Below, one piece after another: positions 1-4,612 of a stretch of 6,711 bases of DNA. Origin of the DNA: Chloroflexota bacterium (GTDB lineage Bacteria > Chloroflexota > Anaerolineae > UBA1429). Each line of letters begins with the position of its first letter. Position 1 is the first letter of the stretch. The stretch lies in contig JAAZBY010000396.1 of assembly GCA_012513595.1 (NCBI GenBank), positions 1 through 6,711 on the forward strand. The letters are read 5' to 3'. The notes below the pieces were generated by a model. It was not told the DNA's origin. It saw only the letters and a program-made list of their open reading frames with translations, and searched no databases. The position numbers and the translations under genes were made by a program.

Positions 1-40
1 CCACGGACGGAGCGTCGCGACGGGACGGGATCGCTGAGCC

Positions 41-991
41 TTGGCGATCGTAATCCCGGCACCCACCTTCCCCAACTTGGCCAGCCTACCCGATCTTTTT
101 CGGGATGTTTGGCGCAGCCTGGCGTACGGTAGCCTTGACCGAATTTATCGGCGAGCGCCCGTCGTCCGCTTTGGCGATTCCTCTCGTCTGGTGTTCTTTT
201 CGGACAGTCACCGTGGCGATAACAGCCGCGCCGATGCCTTCCGCCCCAACGCCAACCTCTTCAACCGCGCCCTGGCGCACTACAACGCCCGCGGCTTCAC
301 TTATGTCGAGGTGGGCGACGGCGATGAGCTGTGGCAGAACGGCCGGTTTGATGACGTGCGCCGCGCCCACGGCGCCACCTTTCACCTGCTGAAGCAGTTC
401 GACCGTGCCGGCCGGCTGCATCTGCTGCTCGGCAATCACGATATCCAGGGGGACCGCCGAGAGGCCCGCAAGGGTGACCTGGTGGCGCGCGAGTCTCTCG
501 TGCTGCAGCACGCCAGCACGGGGCAGAGGATCTTTGTCCTGCACGGCCATCAAGCCGACTGCTCGGCCGAACAGATGCAGGCGATCAGCCGCCTGGTGGT
601 ACGCCGCGTGTGGAAGCGCTTGCTCCTCTTGGGGTTTGGTGAGGCGCACCCGCGCCCCAGAAGCACGCCCGTGCGGCCCAGCCCGCTGCAGCGCGTCGCC
701 GAGTGGCTGCGCGCCGAGTTCGTGGAACGCCTCTTGGAGTGGGCGGCGACGCGCCAGCGGCCGCTGATCTGCGGGCACACCCACCGGCTGGCCATGGCGG
801 CGCCGGGCGAGGTGCCCTATTTCAACACGGGGAACTGCGTCGAACCGGGGCGCATTACGGGGATCGAGATCCAGCACGGCGCCATCTCTCAGGTGCAGTG
901 GGTGTTCCGCTCCGGGGAGCCTGGCCAGGGTCTGGGCGGCATCGAGCGACAGGTGCTCAGCCCGCCGACGCCCCTGAAGCGCTACAGATAG
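41..991 (+). CDS. Calcineurin-like metallophosphoesterase (LpxH-like family)
   Basis: Predicted soluble metal-dependent phosphoesterase of 316 aa. The two-metal motifs appear in order: DSH at residues 55-57, GDGDE at 92-96, GNHD at 131-134, HGH at 168-170 and GHTH at 245-248. A YFNTG segment (260-264) follows, typical of the LpxH/UDP-diacylglucosamine pyrophosphatase branch. Many Gram-positive and Chloroflexota-type relatives have no known lipid A role, so I do not call it LpxH and leave the substrate open. The start is uncertain. An in-frame stop at 35-37 leaves TTG at 41 as the first possible start, with only a weak purine-rich stretch upstream; TTG at 77 or CTG at 119 would also keep the whole domain. 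The roughly 50 residues before the first motif are longer than I expect for the family. It converges on acpS with a 45-bp gap. Confidence 0.88.
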   Translation: MAIVIPAPTFPNLASLPDLFRDVWRSLAYGSLDRIYRRAPVVRFGDSSRLVFFSDSHRGDNSRADAFRPNANLFNRALAHYNARGFTYVEVGDGDELWQNGRFDDVRRAHGATFHLLKQFDRAGRLHLLLGNHDIQGDRREARKGDLVARESLVLQHASTGQRIFVLHGHQADCSAEQMQAISRLVVRRVWKRLLLLGFGEAHPRPRSTPVRPSPLQRVAEWLRAEFVERLLEWAATRQRPLICGHTHRLAMAAPGEVPYFNTGNCVEPGRITGIEIQHGAISQVQWVFRSGEPGQGLGGIERQVLSPPTPLKRYR

Positions 992-1010
992 CCGGGGCCA
1001 GGCCGCAGAC

Positions 1011-1036
1011 GGCTGCCCTGCTCCGGCGCGGCAGCC
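1011..1036. terminator. Weak hairpin between convergent genes
   Basis: GGCTGCC (1011-1017) and GGCAGCC (1030-1036) form a 7-bp perfect stem with a 12-nt loop. It sits in the 45-bp gap between the stops of the phosphoesterase and acpS. There is no T-run on either side, so an intrinsic terminator role is only possible. Confidence 0.35.
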
Positions 1037-1399
1037 CTAGCCCGAACCCACCACAAAGGCCACGGCATGCGCGCCTGTGTGTGACAGGCTGATGGCCCAC
1101 TCCCGCAGGCCGAGTTCCTCGGCACGCGCCAGAGCGCGCCCGTGCAGGCGAACGAGGGGCTTGCCGCGTTCGTCCACGGCGACCTCCATCTCGTCCCAGG
1201 AGACGCCCACCAGGCCCGTGCCGAGGGCCTTGGAGATGGCCTCCTTGGCAGCAAATCGCGCGGCCAGCTCGGGGATGCGCCCGTCGCAGCAACGCCGTTC
1301 CGCGTCGGTGAACAGGCGCAACGTGAAACGATCCCCCCAGCGGTCCACAGCGCGCGCAATGCGCGCGACCTCGACGATGTCCACCCCTACTGACAGCAT
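1037..1399 (-). CDS. acpS: Holo-[acyl-carrier-protein] synthase
   Basis: AcpS transfers the 4'-phosphopantetheine arm from coenzyme A to a serine of apo acyl carrier protein, which activates it for fatty acid synthesis in the cytoplasm. The 120-aa product has the usual AcpS length. It carries the family signature GVDIVEVARI at residues 5-14 (D7 is the Mg-binding aspartate), the central RFAAKEAISKALGTG at 48-62 (E53 is the second metal ligand), and ISLSHTGAHAVAFVV near the C-terminus (residues 103-117). I chose ATG at 1399 because an AGGAG-type ribosome binding site (AGGGAG, 1406-1411) lies 6 nt upstream. An upstream in-frame extension to 1444 would run through the stem-loop at 1426-1454 and is not family-like. 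The gene follows the SWIM gene on the same strand but is separated from it by two hairpins. Confidence 0.95.
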   Translation of the reverse strand: MLSVGVDIVEVARIARAVDRWGDRFTLRLFTDAERRCCDGRIPELAARFAAKEAISKALGTGLVGVSWDEMEVAVDERGKPLVRLHGRALARAEELGLREWAISLSHTGAHAVAFVVGSG

Positions 1400-1425
1400 G
1401 CCGCGCTCCCTGCGCCTCAACACAC

Positions 1426-1454
1426 GGGGCCCGCTGCGACGCACAGCGGGCCCC
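1426..1454. terminator. Strong 11-bp stem-loop between SWIM gene and acpS
   Basis: GGGGCCCGCTG (1426-1436) pairs perfectly with CAGCGGGCCCC (1444-1454) around a 7-nt loop. The plus-strand side is followed by CTTTGCT; the minus-strand side, in the direction of SWIM to acpS transcription, is followed by a GT-rich stretch with no T-run. It may end or reduce read-through from the SWIM gene, or shape the acpS 5' leader. It ends only 26 nt before the acpS start codon. Confidence 0.6.
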
Positions 1455-1467
1455 TTTGCTCACCTCT

Positions 1468-1489
1468 GCCGCGCATCGTGCTGCGCGGC
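1468..1489. repeat. Inverted repeat just after the SWIM stop codon
   Basis: GCCGCGCA (1468-1475) and TGCGCGGC (1482-1489) form a perfect 8-bp stem with a 6-nt loop, one base after the SWIM stop codon on the minus strand. With the hairpin at 1426-1454 it makes a tandem pair. No T-run follows. It could stabilise the transcript 3' end or aid termination. Confidence 0.5.
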
Positions 1490-1490
1490 G

Positions 1491-1745
1491 CTAGTTGCCG
1501 TTATCGGCGGCGACGGGCAGGACCAGCATCGGCTCCAGGATACGCTCCAACGCCATCGTATGGCTGCAGACTCCTCGCTGCGCAAAGAACTCACACCCAC
1601 ACGACCACGTCCCCTGATCGTAGGAGATGCGGTGCATCTCGTGCGTGCCGCGGAAATGGACTACAAAGCTCTCGAAACCCACCCGCTCAGGTTCATCGGC
1701 GTAGCGCTTGGCCTTCTCGATCTTGCTGATCATGCCAGAGTCCAT
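1491..1745 (-). CDS. Small SWIM zinc-finger protein
   Basis: An 84-aa protein that is little more than a SWIM zinc finger. The zinc ligands of the CxCx(n)CxH pattern are C49, C51, C60 and H62 in WSCGCEFFAQRGVCSH, followed by the helical MALERIL. The N-terminal half is predicted to form strands (FESFVVHFRG, HRISYD), as in other stand-alone SWIM proteins. SWIM domains are known to bind DNA or proteins in transposases, helicases and Shu2/Sws1-type recombination factors. The role of such tiny stand-alone versions is not known to me. ATG at 1745 has an excellent ribosome binding site, AAGGAGG (1753-1759), 7 nt upstream. Transcription probably starts near 1870, so the gene lies behind a leader of about 125 nt containing an intrinsic terminator, which suggests conditional expression. 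Confidence 0.85.
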   Translation of the reverse strand: MDSGMISKIEKAKRYADEPERVGFESFVVHFRGTHEMHRISYDQGTWSCGCEFFAQRGVCSHTMALERILEPMLVLPVAADNGN

Positions 1746-1770
1746 GTCCCTGCCTCCTTCCGATACTGTG

Positions 1771-1806
1771 AAATCAAAAGCACCAGGACATCAAACGACC
1801 TGGTGC
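1771..1806 (-). terminator. Intrinsic terminator in the leader of the SWIM gene
   Basis: On the minus strand, GCACCAGG (1806-1799) pairs perfectly with CCTGGTGC (1787-1780) around an 11-nt loop, followed at once by TTTTGATTT (1779-1771). This is a proper rho-independent terminator. It lies after the promoter at 1905-1877 and before the SWIM start at 1745, so it must be bypassed for the gene to be expressed. ACCAGGTC in its 5' arm and loop (1804-1797) can alternatively pair with GACTGGT (1828-1822), 7 bp with one bulge, which would prevent the terminator from forming. Confidence 0.7.
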
Positions 1807-1838
1807 CGAAAGGTGGTCTTGACCAGTCTCCGGGTCAC
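1791..1838 (-). CDS. Possible 15-codon leader peptide of the SWIM gene
   Basis: A GTG-started ORF encodes VTRRLVKTTFRHQVV (first residue read as Met if used). AGGAG (1849-1845) lies 6 nt before the GTG. The stop TGA (1793-1791) falls inside the loop of the terminator hairpin, and the last codons cover its 5' arm, so a translating ribosome would physically open the terminator. The start overlaps an ATGTGA in which ATG is followed directly by a stop; initiation there would produce nothing. No codon run points to one amino acid as the signal. A chance ORF of this size cannot be excluded; its support is the ribosome binding site and the exact placement. Confidence 0.4.
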   Translation of the reverse strand: MTRRLVKTTFRHQVV

Positions 1839-1876
1839 ATCTTTCTCCTGAGAGACAGGCGTGCTGTTACGTCCCT

Positions 1877-1905
1877 AGTATAGGTGCACCTGGGCCCGCT
1901 GTCAA
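1877..1905 (-). promoter_or_regulatory. Near-consensus sigma70 promoter for the SWIM gene
   Basis: On the minus strand, TTGACA (1905-1900, perfect -35) and TATACT (1882-1877, 5 of 6 for -10) are separated by exactly 17 nt. Transcription should start near 1870. This is by far the best promoter in a GC-rich window and points at the leader and SWIM gene. Confidence 0.85.
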
Positions 1906-1940
1906 CGTGTTGCGGCACGAGGCTCCCTGCGAGCCCCACA

Positions 1941-1956
1941 GGGCCGGCGGCGGCCC
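1941..1956. repeat. GC-rich hairpin after the 38-aa ORF
   Basis: GGGCC (1941-1945) and GGCCC (1952-1956) form a 5-bp stem just downstream of the small ORF on the minus strand. A second small stem, GGCTC/GAGCC, lies at 1921-1935. Neither has a T-run. They could mark the 3' end of the upstream two-gene unit, but support is thin. Confidence 0.25.
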
Positions 1957-1959
1957 CGC

Positions 1960-2076
1960 TCAGCGCGCTAGGCCCAGCCAGTGGGCGAGGAATGCCCACC
2001 CGGCCAAGGCAGCGAGCACGGTGACCATTCGCCACGACGTCTCCCTTGCAGCGGCCGCTACGCTCCTGCCGGACAT
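1960..2076 (-). CDS. 38-aa single-helix membrane small protein
   Basis: The small ORF runs from ATG at 2076 to TGA at 1960-1962. Its start is MSGRSVAAAARETSWR, a basic N-terminal region. Residues 17-37 (from MVTVLAALAGWAF to HWLGLA) form one hydrophobic helix, ending with Arg before the stop. The strongest evidence is the ribosome binding site: AGGAGG (2088-2083) sits 6 nt before the ATG, as good as any in the window. The positive N-terminus before the helix suggests an N-in topology by the positive-inside rule. It lies 66 nt downstream of the 78-aa membrane protein on the same strand and is probably co-transcribed with it. I recognise no family. Function is unknown; possible partner of the neighbouring membrane protein. 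Confidence 0.6.
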   Translation of the reverse strand: MSGRSVAAAARETSWRMVTVLAALAGWAFLAHWLGLAR

Positions 2077-2142
2077 GGTCTTCCTCCTGCTGATCTAGGC
2101 ACACACCATAGACGCGCCCCACCCAGGCCGAGTTCCCGTCGC

Positions 2143-2379
2143 CTACTCACCACCGTGCTGCGCTTGCCTCTCTCCCGCCGACCCGGCCGTCAGCGAGGCA
2201 TCGAGGGCGGCCCCGAGCCCCAGGCCCACCCCGGCGCCCAGCCCTCCGATCAGCAGGTACAGGGGTTGCCCGGTGGCCAGCCAAAGGATCATACCCAGGC
2301 TGGTGGCCACCGCGGTCCCGATCAGCATCCCCACTGCGGCATAGCGCCGCTTCCCGTCGGCAACGTTGTCTCGGCTCAT
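2143..2379 (-). CDS. Small glycine-rich two-helix membrane protein
   Basis: A 78-aa protein with a short charged N-terminus (MSRDNVADGKRR), a first membrane helix (roughly residues 14-34, with GMLIGTAVATSLGMILWLA), a short turn (TGQP), and a second glycine-zipper helix (about 39-58, with LLIGGLGAGVGLGLGAAL). The C-terminal tail is polar. The alternating glycines resemble small glycine-zipper membrane proteins of unknown function that are common in Firmicutes and Chloroflexota. ATG at 2379 is preferred because AAGGAGA lies just upstream; the longer start at 2412 has no good ribosome binding site and adds an acidic stretch. It is first in a probable two-gene unit with the 38-aa protein. A weak extended -10 (TGGTAGGAT, around 2470-2478) is the only promoter candidate I see. 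Confidence 0.72.
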   Translation of the reverse strand: MSRDNVADGKRRYAAVGMLIGTAVATSLGMILWLATGQPLYLLIGGLGAGVGLGLGAALDASLTAGSAGERQAQHGGE

Positions 2380-2517
2380 TTCTCTCCTTGTCCCTTCCTC
2401 TGAGGCGTCCATCCCATCATCTGTCCGCGAGAGCGGCCGCGCTGCGCCCGCCCCCTTCTTGTTGAGCGCATCCTACCAGGGCCGTGCCCCGGCCACACCG
2501 GAGCGAGGTCCAGACAG

Positions 2518-2541
2518 CGTCCTGGCCGTTGGGCCAGGATG
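2518..2541. repeat. 10-bp hairpin in the divergent gap
   Basis: CGTCCTGGCC (2518-2527) pairs with GGCCAGGATG (2532-2541), with one G-T wobble, around a GTTG loop. No T-run follows on either strand, and no gene ends here, so it is not an obvious terminator. A symmetric operator or a structural element between divergent promoters is possible. Confidence 0.45.
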
Positions 2542-2566
2542 GGGATAGGCCAGTGAGGCCGAGGGC

Positions 2567-2595
2567 TTTCGACGGCCGCGCCCCTCGGTTACAAT
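2567..2595 (+). promoter_or_regulatory. Weak candidate promoter for the BKACE operon
   Basis: The -10 TACAAT (2590-2595, 5 of 6) lies 17 nt after a poor -35, TTTCGA (2567-2572). If used, transcription would begin near 2602 and give a leader of about 120 nt. A 7-bp inverted repeat (2559-2588) overlaps the -35 and spacer, a position where a repressor or activator could act. Confidence 0.35.
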
Positions 2596-2723
2596 GGGCC
2601 CGGCCGTGGCTGCCTGCCTGCCGCTCAAGGCGGGCCGCGCCAGCGCCCAGAGACCCTGTGTAGCCACCGCTACCGCCTAGGGGCGCTGCACGATGGACGC
2701 CCATCACCGAGGGAGTGCGCCGT

Positions 2724-3548
2724 ATGGACAAGATCGTCGTTGCCGTGGCCCCCGTGGGGCCGCCGGAGATGCCCTCTCCACATCGCAACCCCACCCGCCC
2801 AGAACAGATCGCCGCGGAGGTGGCTGCCTGCGCCCAGGCCGGGGCCAGCATGGTGCACCTGCACGTGCGTGACGCCGAGGGCACCCTCACCTCCGACCTC
2901 TCCTGCTTCCGGCGGACGCTGGACGTGATCCGCGCCTCTTCGGACATCATCATCCAGGGCTCCACCGGGGGCCTCTCCACGCTGACCCTCGACGAGCGCT
3001 GCATGGCGCTCGAGGATCCCCGCGTCGAGGTGGCCTCGCTCAACATGGGCTCGGTGAACTTTTACGAGAGCGTCTACGTGAACACCCTTCCCGACATCCG
3101 CCACTGGGCCGGCCGCATGCGCGCCGCGCAAGTGTTGCCCGAGCTGGAGATCTTTGAGGCGGGGATGATCCACAACGTGGCCCTGCTGGCGCGCGAGGGG
3201 GTACTGCAGGAGCCCTTTGTGTTCGGCTTTGCCCTGGGGTTCCCCGGCGCGCTGCCCGCCACGCCGGAGAGCCTCTTCCTGCTGCGGAGCCTCCTGCCGG
3301 CAGGGTCTGCCTGGGGGCTGGCTCACCACGGGATGGCCGACCTGTCGCTGCTGGCCACCGCCATCGGCCTGGGCGCCAGCGTGGCCCGCGTCGGCTTTGA
3401 GGACGGCTGGCAGTACGCCGCGGGGAGAGAAGCCCGCTCCAACGTGGAGCTGGTCGAGCGCCTGGTGCTCCTCGTCGAAACCATGGGGCGCGAGGTGGCC
3501 AGCCCCACAGAAGCCCGCCAGATGCTCGGGCTGGCCCAAAACGTCTGA
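2724..3548 (+). CDS. BKACE family beta-keto acid cleavage enzyme (DUF849)
   Basis: A 274-aa zinc-dependent TIM-barrel enzyme. The family, founded on the lysine-fermentation enzyme Kce, condenses a beta-keto acid with acetyl-CoA and cleaves it to acetoacetate plus a new acyl-CoA. Visible motifs are HLHVRD (H45 and H47, zinc ligands), GSTGG (79-83), SLNMGSVNF (105-113), PELEIFEAGMI (139-149) and RVGFED (222-227, E226 as third zinc ligand), and the C-terminal GREVASPTEARQMLGL matches the family well. Odd points: the family's usual N-terminal TGA-type motif reads VAPVGPPEM, and the usual ED-N after the zinc glutamate is ED-GW, so the substrate probably differs from characterised members. ATG at 2724 is chosen over GTG at 2715 because GAGGGAG (2709-2715) is 8 nt upstream. 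It is the first gene of an operon with the barrel protein 34 nt downstream. Confidence 0.93.
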   Translation: MDKIVVAVAPVGPPEMPSPHRNPTRPEQIAAEVAACAQAGASMVHLHVRDAEGTLTSDLSCFRRTLDVIRASSDIIIQGSTGGLSTLTLDERCMALEDPRVEVASLNMGSVNFYESVYVNTLPDIRHWAGRMRAAQVLPELEIFEAGMIHNVALLAREGVLQEPFVFGFALGFPGALPATPESLFLLRSLLPAGSAWGLAHHGMADLSLLATAIGLGASVARVGFEDGWQYAAGREARSNVELVERLVLLVETMGREVASPTEARQMLGLAQNV

Positions 3549-3582
3549 TGTCGCACTGTGCTGCGCTGCAAGGAGCATGTTC

Positions 3583-4500
3583 ATGACCACGGTATCGATA
3601 CACGCTGGACGTTGGCACCTGGACGGCCAGGTCACCTACCCGGGCGCCCCCGCCGAGGGGCTGCTTATGAACGCCCGCATGGTGAACGCCACATTCGAGG
3701 ACCTCACCCGCCCGGATTTCGACCCAGAGGCGAATACGTCTCGCTTTGTCGCCCAGATCGCAGATTATGTCGCCCACGGGCTGCGGGCCTTTACGCTCTG
3801 CCTGCAGGGTGGTTCCACCGGCTACGAGGGAGCCCAGAACTCGGCCTTCACTGCCGACGGAGACCTGCGCTCCTCGTACCTCCGCCGCGTGGAGCGCGCC
3901 CTCCGCGCCTGTGACGAGGCCGGAGCGGCCGTCATCCTGGGCCTCTTCTACCAGCGGCAGAGCGGCGTGCTGCGTGACGAGGCAGCCATCCGGGCCGGCG
4001 TGGTCAACGCGGCCCGCTGGCTGGGTACCCTGGGCCTCCAGAACGTCATGGTCGAGATCGCCAACGAGTTCGGGCACCCCGGGTTTCGCCACGCCATCCT
4101 CAAGGACCCCGCCGGCCAGGCGGAGCTGATCAGGCTGGCCAAGGAGGCCGCCCCGCAGCTACTGGTGTCATCGAGCGGGTTGGGGCACGGCCGGCTGCAG
4201 CCGGCCGTGGCGGAGGCGGCCGACTTTATGCTGATTCACTACAACGAGACCCCCCTCGCCGAGATCCCCGAGCGCATCGCCGCCCTGCGCGGCTATGGCA
4301 AGCCGATCGTCTGCAACGAGGACGTCAAGGTGGGCGCCGAGGGCGCCCGTGCGGCGGATGTCTCTGTCCAGGAGGGCGCCTCCTGGGGGCTGATGCTCGT
4401 GGACATCAACCAGCACTACCCCTTCCGCTTCGACGGGCACCGCGACGATCCCATCGTGTACGCCCGCCTACGCGCGCTGACCACGCCGGCGGGCGCCTAG
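3583..4500 (+). CDS. GH-A clan-like TIM-barrel protein (cellulase/GH5-like fold)
   Basis: A 305-aa protein without a signal peptide, so cytoplasmic. The layout fits a (beta/alpha)8 glycoside hydrolase of clan GH-A. The opening barrel strand carries LLMNARMVNATFED (27-40), followed by LRAFTLCLQGG (67-77) and AAVILGLFY (115-123). MVEIANE (156-162) ends in the Asn-Glu pair expected of the acid/base at strand 4. LIHYNET (217-223) lies near strand 6, and PIVCNED (241-247) puts E246 where the nucleophile of strand 7 belongs. No carbohydrate-binding module or linker is present. Similar uncharacterised proteins occur in Planctomycetes and Chloroflexota genomes, so substrate is unknown and hydrolase activity is inferred. 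ATG at 3583 is chosen because AAGGAG (3570-3575) is 7 nt away; ATG at 3577 is only 1 nt from it. It is co-transcribed with BKACE. Confidence 0.78.
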   Translation: MTTVSIHAGRWHLDGQVTYPGAPAEGLLMNARMVNATFEDLTRPDFDPEANTSRFVAQIADYVAHGLRAFTLCLQGGSTGYEGAQNSAFTADGDLRSSYLRRVERALRACDEAGAAVILGLFYQRQSGVLRDEAAIRAGVVNAARWLGTLGLQNVMVEIANEFGHPGFRHAILKDPAGQAELIRLAKEAAPQLLVSSSGLGHGRLQPAVAEAADFMLIHYNETPLAEIPERIAALRGYGKPIVCNEDVKVGAEGARAADVSVQEGASWGLMLVDINQHYPFRFDGHRDDPIVYARLRALTTPAGA

Positions 4501-4524
4501 CGTCCGCAGAATCCCCACAGGCAC

Positions 4525-4567
4525 ACAGGGGCCTCCCCTGCTCTCACGGAGCGGAGGAGGCCCCTGT
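4525..4567. terminator. Strong bidirectional hairpin between convergent genes
   Basis: ACAGGGGCCTCC (4525-4536) pairs perfectly with GGAGGCCCCTGT (4556-4567). The inner part adds CC/GG with a bulged A and GCTC/GAGC around a 5-nt loop. It lies between the stop of the barrel protein (4500) and that of the amidohydrolase (4613). The plus side is followed by CTCTCTC rather than a pure T-run. It is probably a shared terminator for both convergent transcripts. Confidence 0.75.
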
Positions 4568-4612
4568 CTCTCTCAGCGAACCGGCGAGGAGTCTTGCGAC
4601 CGCGTCGCCCGG

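Larger units (their letters stand above)
2380..2723. other. 344-bp divergent intergenic region
   Basis: This gap lies between the divergent starts of the 78-aa membrane protein and the BKACE gene. I find no convincing gene in it; the open frames have no ribosome binding site or recognisable protein. It holds a 10-bp hairpin (2518-2541), a 7-bp inverted repeat (CCGAGGG 2559-2565 with CCCTCGG 2582-2588), a weak plus-strand promoter (2567-2595), a weak minus-strand extended -10 (2470-2478), and an 8-bp inverted repeat (CAGCGCCC 2641-2648 with GGGCGCTG 2681-2688) in the BKACE leader. The density of inverted repeats suggests operator or RNA structure but is partly expected at this GC content. Confidence 0.5.

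Noticed and set aside
1771..1860. Glycine riboswitch or T-box, suggested by CTCTCAGG in the SWIM leader
   Set aside because: The other conserved glycine-aptamer blocks are absent or out of order, the leader before the terminator is only about 60 nt, and there is no T-box sequence.
1077..1883. Plus-strand open frame of 268 codons opposite acpS and the SWIM gene
   Set aside because: It is antisense to acpS and the SWIM gene, which have clear motifs and ribosome binding sites, and its translation is Arg/Ser/Pro-rich without a domain.
1835..2122. Minus-strand 95-codon frame across the small ORF and promoter
   Set aside because: It has no ribosome binding site or domain, overlaps the better-supported 38-aa ORF in another frame, and reads through the strong promoter at 1877-1905.
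3217..3582. Upstream extension of the barrel protein frame into BKACE
   Set aside because: The extension is antisense-like low-complexity sequence in another frame of BKACE; the AAGGAG at 3570-3575 fixes the start at 3583.
2670..4092. Overlapping minus-strand open frames opposite BKACE and the barrel protein
   Set aside because: They are shadows of two well-supported plus-strand genes and show no recognisable protein features.
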